A stretch of DNA of 38,439 bases from an uncultured Opitutales bacterium. Its GTDB lineage: Bacteria > Verrucomicrobiota > Verrucomicrobiia > Opitutales > Intestinicryptomonadaceae. Made by a program: the position numbers and the translations under genes. Of this stretch, positions 25,091 to 34,623 are shown piece after piece (positions within the stretch are counted from its first letter, which is position 1; each line of letters starts with the position of its first letter). Location: positions 1-38,439 of the forward strand of contig CALXLN010000079.1 in NCBI GenBank assembly GCA_944389215.1, written 5' to 3'. The notes below the pieces were generated by a model. The model searched no databases. It worked only from the letters and a program-made list of their open reading frames with translations, and was not told where the DNA came from.

Positions 25091-26050
25091 ATGTTAGGCT
25101 TCATTAGCAAAATATTATCTTTATTTCCATTTTTTAAACGCCAGTATTCGACTCCTCTGGCAGATTTAAAACGAAAAGCAAAATGTGGGGATATTAAAGC
25201 GCAATTTAAATTAGCTATTTGTTATTTGGACGGTATAGGGTGTAAAAAAAATCATGCAAAGGCCTTCCAATTATGGAAGAAAGCGGCAGAGTTAGGAGAT
25301 ATACAATCCCAGTATAATTTGGGAGTTTGTTACAAATATGGAGAAGGTGTTGCGAGAAATCCCGAGGAGGCGTTCAAATGGTGAAAAAAAGCTGCGGAGC
25401 AGGGAGAACCGGAAGCACAATTCAATTTGGGAAACTGCTATGAAAATGGCGACCGAATAGAAAGAGATCTTTTCAAAGCTTTTGAATGGTACCAAAGGTC
25501 TGCGGAGCAAGGATTCGTAAAATCTCAAAATAATTTGGGTTGCTGTTATGAAATCGGACTAGGCGTTAAAAAAAATCTAAAAGAGGCTTTTAAATGGTAT
25601 AAAAAAGCCTCCGACCGAGGAGTTGCAAGATCCCAATTTAATTTAGGAATGTTGTACGCAACCGGAAGCGGAGTGAAAAAAAGCTATTTTGAGGCAATAA
25701 AATGGTGGAAGAAAGCCGCCGAACAAAATTATGCTCCAGCCCAATTATATCTGGCGAATTCTTATCAATACGGAGACGGCGTTAAAAAGAATCCCGCTGA
25801 GGCGGTAAAATGGTATCGCAAGGCGGCCGAACAAGGAGATGCAACCGCCCAATACCAACTTGGGATGTGCTACTACATTGGAGACGGCATCAAGAGAAAT
25901 ATAATTGAGGCATATGCCTGGATATATTTAAGCCTTGAACGCGGATTCAAAGAGGCGCATAGAAACTTTTCTATATTGGAGTCAGAGTTGACTCCAGACG
26001 AAATAAAAAAAGCTGTAAGACTTGCCGAAAATTACAAAACATCATTTTAA
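25091..26050 (+). pseudogene. Sel1-repeat protein interrupted by an in-frame TGA
   Basis: The frame encodes about 318 residues with seven Sel1-like repeats of 36 residues (AFKWYKKASDRGVARSQFNL and similar) and a C-terminal cap (ELTPDEIKKAVRLAENY). It is shared with the next gene. A TGA at 25382-25384 interrupts repeat two exactly where other repeats have Trp or Tyr (AFKW-stop-KKAAEQG against AFKWWKKAAEQG). It is one base from TGG. Both sides are otherwise intact. The N-terminus (MLGFISKILSLFPFFKRQ) is hydrophobic but not a clear signal peptide. Sel1 repeats form alpha-solenoids that bind other proteins. TTG at 25082 is an alternative start. After the TGA, 25427-26050 could still be made from an internal start. 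Confidence 0.8.
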
Positions 26051-26066
26051 CTGCGTATTATCAGAC

Positions 26067-28412
26067 ATGAAAAAGCTATTACTACAAATATTTTGTCTAT
26101 TAGCGCCGTATGCGCTATTATTCGCAATAGATACATCTGAATTAAAGAAAAGAGCTGAACAAGGCGATTCCGAAGCCCAGCATGATTTGGCTGTACGCTA
26201 TTCTATTGGCAAGGAAATTGAAAAAGATCCCAAACGGGCTTTTGAATTGTGGAAAATATCAGCTGAACAAGGATTAGCACAATCCCAATATGCCCTTGCT
26301 TTTTGTTATTATAAGGGAAACGGGGTTGAAAAGAATTACGAGGAAGCGTTCAAATGGTTTAAAAAAGCCTCCGAACAAGGGTTTGCAGAAGCTCAGATGA
26401 ATCTTGCTTATTTTTATTACAATGGGATTGGAATTGAAAAGAATTGCGGGGAAGCGTTTAAATGGTATAAAAAAGCTGCCGACCAAGGAATTGCAGAAGC
26501 TCAATTCAATCTTGCTACTTATTATTTCAATGGAATCGGGGTTGAAAAAAATAACGAGGAAACGTTTAAATTGCTAAAACAAGCTGCTGAACAAGGCTTT
26601 GTTGATGCTCAGTTATGTCTTGCGTCCAGTTATTATAGTGGAAACGGAATTGAAAAGAACTACGAGGAAGCGTTTAAATGGTATAAAAAAGCTGCCGACC
26701 AGGGAATTGCTGAGGCTCAATGCAATTTGGGGGTATTTTATATGGATGGAATCGGCGTCGAAAAAAATATGAAAGAGGCGCTTAAATTTTTTAGAAAAGC
26801 CGTGGACCAAGGATTTGCTAGTGCCCAATACATTTTGGCAGTGCTTTACATGGACGGAACCGATGTCGAAAAAAATACAAAAGAGGCTATTAAATTGTTT
26901 AGAAAGGCTGCTGAACAGGGTGATTTTCGCGCTCAATATAAATTGGCTCAATTATATGCGGAAGGGGCTGTAATACATAAAAATTTAAAGAAAGCTAAAG
27001 AATGGTACCTTAAATCTGCCGAACAGAATAACCCATATGCGCAGTTTGAGTTGGCAATGCTATATAAAGGAGAAAAGAATACAACTGAAGCCGTTAAATG
27101 GCTAAAAAAGGCTGCCGAACAAGGATTAGAGATGGCTCAATTTCAGTTGGGAATCCATTATAATTTAACGGGAAATAATACTGAAGCCGTCAAGTGGTTT
27201 AAAAAAGGAGCCGAACAAGGAGGAGTGAAATCGCAATATTCTTTGGGCCTTTGCTACTATGATGGAGCGGGGGTTGAGAAAAATCTAGAGGAGGCTTTCA
27301 AATGGTGGAAAAAATCCGCCGAACAAGGTTACGCGGAGGCTCAGACCCAGTTGGGTTTTGCTTATAAAAGTGGAGTCGGGACTAAAAAGGATATTAGAGA
27401 GGCGTTCAAATGGATTAGGAAAAGCGCCGAGCAAGGAGAGCCAAAAGCACAAACTTATTTGGGAATTTGTTATGAGCACGGAATCGGTCTTAAAAAGGAT
27501 TCAGCAGAGGCTTTTAAATGGTACAAAAAAGCAGCAGTGCAGGGGCACGCGGAAGCCCAATTTCACGTTGGCCTTTGTTTAGACTTGGGCAATGGCGTAG
27601 AGAGGGATCTATACGAATCAGCCCAATGGTATCGCAAGGCAGCAGAACAAGGGGAACAGCAAGCGCAAAATAATTTAGGTATGTGTTACGCAACCGGCAG
27701 CGGCGTCGAAAGAAATTACGACGAAGCATTTAAGTGGTATAAAAAATCCGCCGAACAAGGTTACGCGGAGGCTCTATGCAATATCGGCACTTGTTACAAG
27801 TTTGGCTATGGAGTTGAAGAGGACAAAAATACGGCATTTGAATATTATAAAGAATCGGCCGAAAAAGGTCATGCGCTAGCTCAATATAATCTGGCCTCAT
27901 GCTATAAAAATGGGAGTGGAGTTGAAGAGAATCTGGCAGAGGCTTTTAAATGGTGGAAAAAAGCCGCAGAGCAGGGATTTCCCCAAGCTCAATATAATGT
28001 AGCGCTAAGTTACCAAAATGGGACCGGTGTTCAAAAGAATATTGTCGAGTCCGCTAAATGGTACAAAAAAGCCGGAGAAAACGGAATACCTGAAGCCGTA
28101 TGCATGTTAGGATGGTGTTACGAAAACGGGAGCGGCGTGGGCAAAAATATCGCAGAAGCCTTCAAATGCTACAGTAAAGCGGCCGCCGAAGGTATACCGG
28201 CGGCTCAATATAATTTGGGCATCTGCTATTATGACGGTAAGGGAACGGCTAAAAATAATGTGAAAGCGTATGCTTGGTTTTATCTAAGTTTCAAATATGG
28301 GATAAGTAAAGCGCATGAAATTATCTCAGAATTGAACAAAAAGCTGACTCCGGATCAAGTTAACGAAGCTATTCAACTCGCCGACAAGTACGAAATGAAT
28401 TTTCGCCAATAA
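26067..28412 (+). CDS. Secreted Sel1-repeat solenoid protein (20 repeats)
   Basis: From the ATG at 26067 the product is 781 residues. A signal peptide (MKKLLLQIFCLLAPYALLFA) is followed by about 20 tandem Sel1-like repeats of 34-36 residues, each of the type AEQGxAxAQxxLGxxYxxGxGVEKNxxEAFKWYKK. Repeats 9 and 10 are shortened (KGEKNTTEAVKW, LTGNNTEAVKW). It ends with the same cap as the preceding gene (KLTPDQVNEAIQLADKY). Sel1 solenoids are protein-interaction scaffolds, and exported ones often act at the envelope. The gap to the preceding paralogue is 16 bases, so the two are a tandem duplication on one transcript. The longer frame from 26022 overlaps the upstream gene and would hide the signal peptide. 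Confidence 0.93.
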   Translation: MKKLLLQIFCLLAPYALLFAIDTSELKKRAEQGDSEAQHDLAVRYSIGKEIEKDPKRAFELWKISAEQGLAQSQYALAFCYYKGNGVEKNYEEAFKWFKKASEQGFAEAQMNLAYFYYNGIGIEKNCGEAFKWYKKAADQGIAEAQFNLATYYFNGIGVEKNNEETFKLLKQAAEQGFVDAQLCLASSYYSGNGIEKNYEEAFKWYKKAADQGIAEAQCNLGVFYMDGIGVEKNMKEALKFFRKAVDQGFASAQYILAVLYMDGTDVEKNTKEAIKLFRKAAEQGDFRAQYKLAQLYAEGAVIHKNLKKAKEWYLKSAEQNNPYAQFELAMLYKGEKNTTEAVKWLKKAAEQGLEMAQFQLGIHYNLTGNNTEAVKWFKKGAEQGGVKSQYSLGLCYYDGAGVEKNLEEAFKWWKKSAEQGYAEAQTQLGFAYKSGVGTKKDIREAFKWIRKSAEQGEPKAQTYLGICYEHGIGLKKDSAEAFKWYKKAAVQGHAEAQFHVGLCLDLGNGVERDLYESAQWYRKAAEQGEQQAQNNLGMCYATGSGVERNYDEAFKWYKKSAEQGYAEALCNIGTCYKFGYGVEEDKNTAFEYYKESAEKGHALAQYNLASCYKNGSGVEENLAEAFKWWKKAAEQGFPQAQYNVALSYQNGTGVQKNIVESAKWYKKAGENGIPEAVCMLGWCYENGSGVGKNIAEAFKCYSKAAAEGIPAAQYNLGICYYDGKGTAKNNVKAYAWFYLSFKYGISKAHEIISELNKKLTPDQVNEAIQLADKYEMNFRQ

Positions 28413-28808
28413 ACGCGATTTGCGGCTATGCGCGCCATCAAAGGCTCTATCTTTTAATATCTTTATATTTTCTGCGCGTTCTTATTTGCAGAGTCTAAAA
28501 CAACGGTCTCGAGTTGTGTTGTGGTATATAGTATATATTTTAATTTGCGGATGTGTTATATCGCGGGCAAATATGCGCAGACAAGAGAAGCGAAAAATGC
28601 GTATTTAACTCTTTAGGCGCTTTGTTTACGGAGGCAAACAGGCTATTAGTTTTATTCAAGTTGGAGTTTTTGTTGTAACATATTTAACATTAAAATGTTG
28701 CAAAAAACGCGCCTGAACCTTCAGCCAGTTGCCCAGGTTGCTAAAGGATGCAAAGGTTTCACAATTTTGCGTTTTTTCAGAATATTTGCATCTGGAATAT
28801 ATTAAAAA
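28413..28808. other. Gap between Sel1 gene and carB
   Basis: About 400 bases contain no gene I can support. A 62-codon open frame (28420-28608) lacks a ribosome binding site and family features. The palindrome AACATTAAAATGTT (28686-28699) and a short imperfect hairpin near 28623-28640 are the only visible structures; neither is a convincing terminator. Confidence 0.4.
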
Positions 28809-28838
28809 TTGACGGAAAGGAAAAAAAGGTTTTTTAAT
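28809..28838 (+). promoter_or_regulatory. Candidate carBA promoter
   Basis: TTGACG (28809-28814) and TTTAAT (28833-28838) are spaced by 18 bases. The start of transcription would fall about five bases before the carB ATG at 28850, and there is no Shine-Dalgarno sequence, so the carBA message may be leaderless or nearly so. Confidence 0.4.
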
Positions 28839-28849
28839 ATTCCACGAAT

Positions 28850-31800
28850 ATGCCAAAACGCACTGATATAAAATCCATTTTAATCGTGGGTTCAGGTCCT
28901 ATTGTAATAGGGCAGGCCTGCGAATTCGACTATTCCGGAAGCCAAGCCTGCAAAGCCCTGAGGGAAGAAGGCTATAAAGTAATATTGGTCAATTCCAATC
29001 CCGCCACAATCATGACGGATCCGCAAATGGCCGACGTTACTTACATAGAGCCTCTTGTTCCGGAAATATTAGAGAAAATAATCGCCAAAGAACGCCCCGA
29101 CGCTCTCTTGCCGACATTGGGGGGGCAGACCGGGCTGAACCTATCGGTCGAGTTGTACAAGCGCGGTATTTTGAAAAAATATAATGTCGAGCTTATAGGG
29201 GCCGACGCCGAAGCAATCGAGAAGGGCGAAGATAGGGAAAAATTTAGGGAGTCAATGATAAAAATCGGACTGGATGTTCCCTTGAGCATTGTAGTCCATT
29301 CTCTCAAAGAGGCTTTGGATTGGGCTGATAAGCATAAAAAGTATCCTCTCATAATACGCCCAAGCTTTACGCTCGGCGGCACAGGGGGCGGTATTGCCTA
29401 CAACCGCGACGAATTTGAGCGGATGGCGGCGTTCGGATTGAGCGCCTCGCCTGCCGGAGAAATTCTTATAGAAGAATCGCTGCTTGGATGGAAGGAGCTT
29501 GAAATGGAGGTAATGCGCGACTGCAAAGACCAATGTATCGCCATATGCTCCATAGAGAATTTCGACCCAATGGGCGTCCATACGGGAGACTCAATAACGA
29601 TCGCTCCGGCTCTTACTCTCACCAGCAAAGAGTACCAGCTTATGCGGGAGGCTTCTTTTGCCATTATTAGGGAAATCGGCGTAAAATGCGGCGGTTCTAA
29701 TATTCAGTTTGCGCTCAATCCCGTCGATGGCCGCATGATAATAATAGAAATGAATCCGCGCGTTTCGCGCTCCTCGGCTTTGGCCTCTAAAGCTACGGGA
29801 TTTCCTATTGCGAAAGTGGCTGCCAAACTTTCAGTGGGATATTCTTTAGACGAGCTTAAAAACGATATCACGCGCGAAACTCCTGCGTGCTTTGAACCCG
29901 CGATAGACTATGTTGTGGCGAAGGTTCCAAGATTCGCGTTTGAGAAGTTTGCAGGGTCGGACAGCACTTTGACGAGCTCTATGAAGAGCGTCGGAGAGGT
30001 GATGTCGATAGGAAGAAGTTTTAAGGAGTGCTTGCAAAAAGCGTTGCGCTCTCTTGAAATCGGAGCCCGCGGACTCGGCGGCGGCGGAAAATTTGGAGGA
30101 AATGAAGTAACCGATATTTCCGCCATCAGCAACGGGCTCGTGCGCCCAACTGCCGAAAGAATTTTCTATATACGCTACGCGCTTCTTGCAGGAATGAGCC
30201 ATGAGCAAATCAGCGAGTATACAAAGATAGACCCGTGGTTTATCAATGAGGTCGCCGGAATCGTTGAAATCGAAAAAGAGTTGGAATCGGCGGGAATTCA
30301 AAATCTTGACGCTAATCTTCTGGAAAGGGCAAAAAAGGCGGGCTTTACCGATTTGCAGATAGCCTCTATTTGCAATACAAAAATCCGCAACGTAAAGAAA
30401 TTGCGCGAAGAATTCGGAATAAACACCGTATACCGCCTTGTGGATACGTGCGCGGCCGAGTTTGAGGCCTACACGCCGTATTACTATTCAACATACGGTT
30501 CGGAAAACGAGCTAAAGCCCAGCAAGCGGAAAAAGATAATGATAATCGGCGGAGGCCCAAACAGGATTGGGCAGGGCATTGAATTCGACTACTGCTGCGT
30601 CCATGCGTCTTTCGCCTTGCGCGAGGCGGGCTACGAAACGATAATGGTAAATTCAAATCCAGAGACTGTTTCGACCGACTACGACACATCAGACAAGCTG
30701 TTTTTCGAGCCGCTCACGCTTGAAGATGTCTTGGAAGTTTACAAACAAAACGATTGCGACGGCGCTATCGTGCAGTTTGGCGGACAGACGCCACTCAATT
30801 TGGCAAGCGAATTGCAGGAAAACGGCGTAAACATAATAGGCACTTCCCCCGAATCGATTGATGCCGCCGAAGACCGCGAAATTTTCAAACGGATTTTGGA
30901 CAAGCTTCATTTGCGTCAGCCGCTCAACGCTACCGCGACTACTCCGGAGGATGCTTACAAGCTTGCCGGCCAAATAGGATTCCCGATTCTTTTAAGGCCG
31001 TCCTTCGTCTTGGGCGGCAGGGGAATGTTTATCGTCTACGGCATGGAGGACATGAAAAAGGTCGTGCGCGAAGCATTTGAAGCTGCTCCGGGCAAACCCG
31101 TTCTGCTGGATAAGTTCCTCGAAGACGCGATAGAGTTGGATGTGGATGCGATTTCCGACGGAGAAACTACCGTCATAGGCGGAATGTTGGAGCATATCGA
31201 ATACGCCGGAGTGCACTCGGGCGACGCCGCTATGGTTTTGCCTCCGCACACTCTCTCTGAAAGCGTTCTAGACGAAGTTCGCAAGGCGACTTACGATTTG
31301 GCAAAGGAATTGAAAGTTATAGGCTTGATGAACATCCAGTTCGCGATTAAAAAAGGCGAAGTTTACATACTCGAAGTAAATCCCCGCGCATCCAGAACTG
31401 TTCCGTTTACGTCAAAGGCGATAGGAGTTCCGTTGGCGAAAATTGCAGCAAGGGTTATGGCGGGCGAAAAGTTGAAGGATTTGGGCTTTACCAAGGAAGT
31501 AAAAATTCCTTACATTGCCGTGAAAGAAAGCGTTTTCCCGTTTGTGCGCTTTAACGGAACCGCAATTATGCTGAGTCCGGAAATGAGGTCGACAGGCGAA
31601 GTCATGGGGCTTGACAAAGACCTTGGAATGGCCTTCGCAAAAAGCCAAATAGCGGCGCAGCCCGGATTGCCGACATCCGGAAACGTCTTCTTGTCGGTAA
31701 AAGACCATGACAAGGAAATGGCGGTGGAAATCGCAAAATCTCTCGACAAGCTCGGCTTTAAAATATTTTCAACCGAGGGAACTGCAAAGGTTTTGCAGGC

Positions 31801-32095
31801 AAACGGAATTCCGGTAACGCGTACCTACAAGCTAAACGAAGGCGCGCGTCCCAACGTGGTGGATATGATAAAGAACGACGAAATGGCTCTGATAATAAAT
31901 ACGCCATCTGGCATGTATCCGCGGTTGGATGAGAACCATATCCGCCAAGAGGCGCTCTTAAAGAAAGTTTGCATGATAACCACCATAATGGGGGCTTACG
32001 CCGCCATAAAGGGAATCGAAGCGATGAAAAATAAGGAATTGGACGTAAAATCGCTCCAAGAATACATGGCAATTTTAAACGAAACAAAGAAGTAA
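28850..32095 (+). CDS. carB: Carbamoyl-phosphate synthase large subunit
   Basis: CarB makes carbamoyl phosphate from bicarbonate, ammonia and two ATP, for arginine and pyrimidine synthesis. The 1081-residue length is normal. Two homologous ATP-grasp halves are visible, each starting with a dinucleotide-type loop ([20 protein letters not shown] near the N-terminus, [18 protein letters not shown] near 565) and each with the metal-binding ExNPR motif ([19 protein letters not shown] and [13 protein letters not shown]). The last 130 residues form the MGS-like allosteric domain. The ammonia-handling and ATP sites appear intact, unlike those of the partner subunit. carA starts four bases downstream, which is the reverse of the usual carA-carB order. 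Confidence 0.98.
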   Translation: MPKRTDIKSILIVGSGPIVIGQACEFDYSGSQACKALREEGYKVILVNSNPATIMTDPQMADVTYIEPLVPEILEKIIAKERPDALLPTLGGQTGLNLSVELYKRGILKKYNVELIGADAEAIEKGEDREKFRESMIKIGLDVPLSIVVHSLKEALDWADKHKKYPLIIRPSFTLGGTGGGIAYNRDEFERMAAFGLSASPAGEILIEESLLGWKELEMEVMRDCKDQCIAICSIENFDPMGVHTGDSITIAPALTLTSKEYQLMREASFAIIREIGVKCGGSNIQFALNPVDGRMIIIEMNPRVSRSSALASKATGFPIAKVAAKLSVGYSLDELKNDITRETPACFEPAIDYVVAKVPRFAFEKFAGSDSTLTSSMKSVGEVMSIGRSFKECLQKALRSLEIGARGLGGGGKFGGNEVTDISAISNGLVRPTAERIFYIRYALLAGMSHEQISEYTKIDPWFINEVAGIVEIEKELESAGIQNLDANLLERAKKAGFTDLQIASICNTKIRNVKKLREEFGINTVYRLVDTCAAEFEAYTPYYYSTYGSENELKPSKRKKIMIIGGGPNRIGQGIEFDYCCVHASFALREAGYETIMVNSNPETVSTDYDTSDKLFFEPLTLEDVLEVYKQNDCDGAIVQFGGQTPLNLASELQENGVNIIGTSPESIDAAEDREIFKRILDKLHLRQPLNATATTPEDAYKLAGQIGFPILLRPSFVLGGRGMFIVYGMEDMKKVVREAFEAAPGKPVLLDKFLEDAIELDVDAISDGETTVIGGMLEHIEYAGVHSGDAAMVLPPHTLSESVLDEVRKATYDLAKELKVIGLMNIQFAIKKGEVYILEVNPRASRTVPFTSKAIGVPLAKIAARVMAGEKLKDLGFTKEVKIPYIAVKESVFPFVRFNGTAIMLSPEMRSTGEVMGLDKDLGMAFAKSQIAAQPGLPTSGNVFLSVKDHDKEMAVEIAKSLDKLGFKIFSTEGTAKVLQANGIPVTRTYKLNEGARPNVVDMIKNDEMALIINTPSGMYPRLDENHIRQEALLKKVCMITTIMGAYAAIKGIEAMKNKELDVKSLQEYMAILNETKK

Positions 32096-32099
32096 TGCA

Positions 32100-33245
32100 A
32101 TGAATAGCGCAGTATTGGCATTTGAAGACGGTACCGTTTATAGGGGAAAACCCTTTGGCGCAAAGAAGACGGTTTTGGGCGAAGCTGTATTTAACACCTC
32201 TATGATGGCATATCAAGAGTTGCTTACGGATCCGTCCAACTATATGAATATTTTGGTTATGACTTTCGTTGAAATCGGCTGTTACGGAATAAACGCCGAA
32301 GATTCTGAAAGCGGCTCTATAAAGGCGGCGGGATTGGTCGTTGCCCGAGATTGCGAGATTCCCAGCAACTGGAGAAGCCGCATGAGTCTGGGCGAATATC
32401 TCGAAAAGAACGGCGTTCCAGGCATAAGCGGAGTAGATACCAGAACGATAACCAGAAAAATCAGGATGAACGGCTCTCTGAAAGCTTGCCTTTCAACAGA
32501 GGATATTTCGGACGAGGAAGCAGTAAGGCTTGCCAAGGAATGGAGCGGAATTGAGGGTGCCAATTTCCTGAAAGACGTATCCTGCAAAAAGGCTTATCAT
32601 TTCGATGATTCTGCCGAAAACATCAAACCATTTGAGTTGGGCGGGGTACATATAAACACAAAGCCAAGAACTCTTCCGCTTTTTAAGTGCGCGGCGATAG
32701 ACTACGGCTCAAAAAAATCTCTTTTGGGCAGTTTGGCATACAGCGGTTTCGACATTACAGTTTTTCCCGCCTCGGCTTCCGCGGAGGAAATTTTGGAATT
32801 TGCGCCACAGTGCGTATTTTTGTCGAGCGGGGCAGGCGATCCCGAAGCGGCGCCTGAAGCCGCGAAAACCGCGGCGAAACTGATGGAAAAATTGCCGATG
32901 TTTGGCGTTGGATTCGGGCATCAAGTAATAACCCATGCTTTGGGCGCGAAAACCTACAAACTAAAATTTGGGCACCATGGCGGAAATTATCCGGTTAGAA
33001 ACCTCGAGACCGGCAAGGTTAAAATTACGTCGCAAAACCACAGTTTTGCCGCCGACGCCAAATCTCTGGAAAATGTCGGCGCAGTCGTAACGGAAATAAA
33101 TATTGAAGACAATAGCGTTGAAGGCTTGCGGCATAAGGATTTGCCCGTGTTCTCCGTGCAGTACCATCCGGAGTCAGCGCCTGGCGGGGCGGGCGCGCCA
33201 TATCCGTTCGACGTCTTCTATGAATTGGTAAAAAAGAACTCCTAA
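32100..33245 (+). CDS. carA: Carbamoyl-phosphate synthase small subunit lacking the catalytic cysteine
   Basis: CarA normally hydrolyses glutamine and feeds ammonia through a tunnel to CarB. The 381-residue product has the full length and fold: an N-terminal CarA domain (EAVFNTSMMAYQELLTDPSN, GISGVDTRTITRKIR) and a C-terminal class I glutaminase domain. The nucleophile motif GICLGHQ is GVGFGHQ here, with Gly271 (codon GGA 32910-32912) in place of the Cys. The oxyanion segment SNGPGDP is SSGAGDP, and the glutamine-binding QNHGF is QNHSF (Ser315). The His and Glu of the triad remain (YHPES, 356-358). The glutaminase is therefore very probably inactive, and the protein may serve as a structural or ammonia-dependent partner. 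A strong terminator follows. Confidence 0.96.
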   Translation: MNSAVLAFEDGTVYRGKPFGAKKTVLGEAVFNTSMMAYQELLTDPSNYMNILVMTFVEIGCYGINAEDSESGSIKAAGLVVARDCEIPSNWRSRMSLGEYLEKNGVPGISGVDTRTITRKIRMNGSLKACLSTEDISDEEAVRLAKEWSGIEGANFLKDVSCKKAYHFDDSAENIKPFELGGVHINTKPRTLPLFKCAAIDYGSKKSLLGSLAYSGFDITVFPASASAEEILEFAPQCVFLSSGAGDPEAAPEAAKTAAKLMEKLPMFGVGFGHQVITHALGAKTYKLKFGHHGGNYPVRNLETGKVKITSQNHSFAADAKSLENVGAVVTEINIEDNSVEGLRHKDLPVFSVQYHPESAPGGAGAPYPFDVFYELVKKNS

Positions 33246-33267
33246 ATTCCGCATTGCCAGCAGCGGG

Positions 33268-33307
33268 AAAAAGTTCCGAAAGCGACAAGCTTCCGGAACT
33301 TTTTTTG
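33268..33307 (+). terminator. Intrinsic terminator of the carBA operon
   Basis: AAAAAGTTCCG pairs with CGGAACTTTTT, with inner AAGC and GCTT, followed by a run of T. It begins 23 bases after the carA stop. This is a textbook intrinsic terminator. Confidence 0.85.
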
Positions 33308-33397
33308 CGTTTTTTTGCAGGTTAAAGAAATAAGACAATTTAATATACGCCTTGCTTTTGCCGAACCCCGAAAGTAGAAAAATACGCGAGAAATTTA

Positions 33398-33425
33398 TTG
33401 ATAAAAAAATAACCGCAAATAAATT
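33398..33425 (+). promoter_or_regulatory. Candidate promoter of the secreted protein at 33434
   Basis: TTGATA (33398-33403) and TAAATT (33420-33425) are 16 bases apart. The predicted start is within a few bases of the ATG at 33434, again without a Shine-Dalgarno sequence. Confidence 0.4.
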
Positions 33426-33433
33426 TGTCGCAA

Positions 33434-34540
33434 ATGATGAAAATCGCCCAAGCACTTCTATTGTTGTTCGGATTGCTTAGCTTGTCATACGGGCAGTCGT
33501 ACGACAAGTTAAAGGAAATTCAAACTGTATCATCAAACAGTGATTTTATAAAATTGCGCGAAGTTCTTGGCGATTCTTTAGGTGATGGAAGAATAATAAT
33601 ACGTTCCGGAACCATATGCGACGGCAAAGTCGATGAGGACAGATTGTCGGCGGATGTTTCAAAACAGCAAGTCGAATACACCAGAGTAGTGGCAAAACAG
33701 TCCGACTTCAATTTTGAGAAACTTTCCTTAACTTCGGAATCCGGATATATAAAAATAAAGGACATATATAATTCCTGCGGATTTTTTACAAGAAGCCCGG
33801 CAGACGAAGCCAAATATGACCGTGTGCTTTCCGCCGGAAATGTTTACTCGCTAACTTTGTTAAATAACGCCTGTTTGGATAAGAACGCGCCTTGGTTAAA
33901 ATATTTAAAAGAAGCATTGTTATACGCCCATGACCAAAGTGCCGCCAAGAAGGATTCCGCCAAGGCGGCTTATTATAAAAGCGAAATGAAAAAACTTGAA
34001 TCCATTCTTTCGGCTTTGGCAAAAAGCGGAGAGTATTCGGGGCAAATCGGAGATTTTTCCAAAATAAAGATAAAAGCTAAAAACAAAAACATATTAGATT
34101 GGGTATATTACGAAAACAAATTCGGATTTTCCGGATATGTTAAAATTGAGTTTCCTTCGGAATTAAAACTTACGCAAGAATTCTATTGCGACGACTTTTT
34201 TAATTGGAACCACTTAAAGGGAAAAAAACGCTCTTTTGAAGTATCTCTTCGCAAGTCGGGTAGAAACGTTTTTCTTGAGCCCAAGTCTGAATTGGGAAAG
34301 TACTTGTACGCGGCGGACGCCTTTGCAAACCTGTTTAAAATTCCGTTGAAATCGATAAACGGAATAGACGCGAATAATATATCGCCTGAAGAATTCAAAA
34401 AAATAACGGATGGGTCTGACGAATTAAAAGTAGTAATGCAGGACGGCAGTTCTCACAAAATAAGAAAACTCGACTCCTACGACAAGGTTATCTTGGGGGG
34501 AGCCAGCCGCATTGGAATTTCTCCAAATATATTCTTTTAA
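33434..34540 (+). CDS. Secreted protein of unknown function
   Basis: From the ATG at 33434 the product is 368 residues. A second ATG follows directly, and the TTG at 33425 is unlikely to be used. A signal peptide (MMKIAQALLLLFGLLSLSYG, cleavage before QSYD) is clear. The mature part is Lys- and Ser-rich with a helical middle (YLKEALLYAHDQSAAKKDSA) and a beta-rich second half (WVYYENKFGFSGYVKIEFPS). I recognise no family. The N-terminal part mentions no catalytic motif and there is no lipobox or membrane segment. It has its own promoter-like sequence, follows the carA terminator and is convergent with another secreted unknown. The short gap between them contains the small hairpin CCGCTG-ATG-CAGCGG (34588-34602). 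Confidence 0.75.
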   Translation: MMKIAQALLLLFGLLSLSYGQSYDKLKEIQTVSSNSDFIKLREVLGDSLGDGRIIIRSGTICDGKVDEDRLSADVSKQQVEYTRVVAKQSDFNFEKLSLTSESGYIKIKDIYNSCGFFTRSPADEAKYDRVLSAGNVYSLTLLNNACLDKNAPWLKYLKEALLYAHDQSAAKKDSAKAAYYKSEMKKLESILSALAKSGEYSGQIGDFSKIKIKAKNKNILDWVYYENKFGFSGYVKIEFPSELKLTQEFYCDDFFNWNHLKGKKRSFEVSLRKSGRNVFLEPKSELGKYLYAADAFANLFKIPLKSINGIDANNISPEEFKKITDGSDELKVVMQDGSSHKIRKLDSYDKVILGGASRIGISPNIFF

Positions 34541-34623
34541 AAATCTTTTCTATTGGGCTCTGCAAAAAACCCTGAAATGCGCATTTTCCGCTGATGCAGC
34601 GGCAGGCAAATTAAAATTTGCGC

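Noticed and set aside
13883..25384. Complete reassignment of TGA to Trp or Gly
   Set aside because: The long housekeeping genes (carB, carA, dnaX, meaB, mnmA and others) have no in-frame TGA and use TGG for all Trp, and the two internal TGA codons would need different residues. Point mutation or weak termination is simpler.
26140..28370. CRISPR-like periodic repeats
   Set aside because: The roughly 108-base periodicity is the coding sequence of 36-residue Sel1 repeats; there are no identical short repeats separated by unique spacers and no cas genes.
28420..28608. 62-codon open frame between the Sel1 gene and carB
   Set aside because: No ribosome binding site, no recognisable product and codon use unlike the neighbouring genes.
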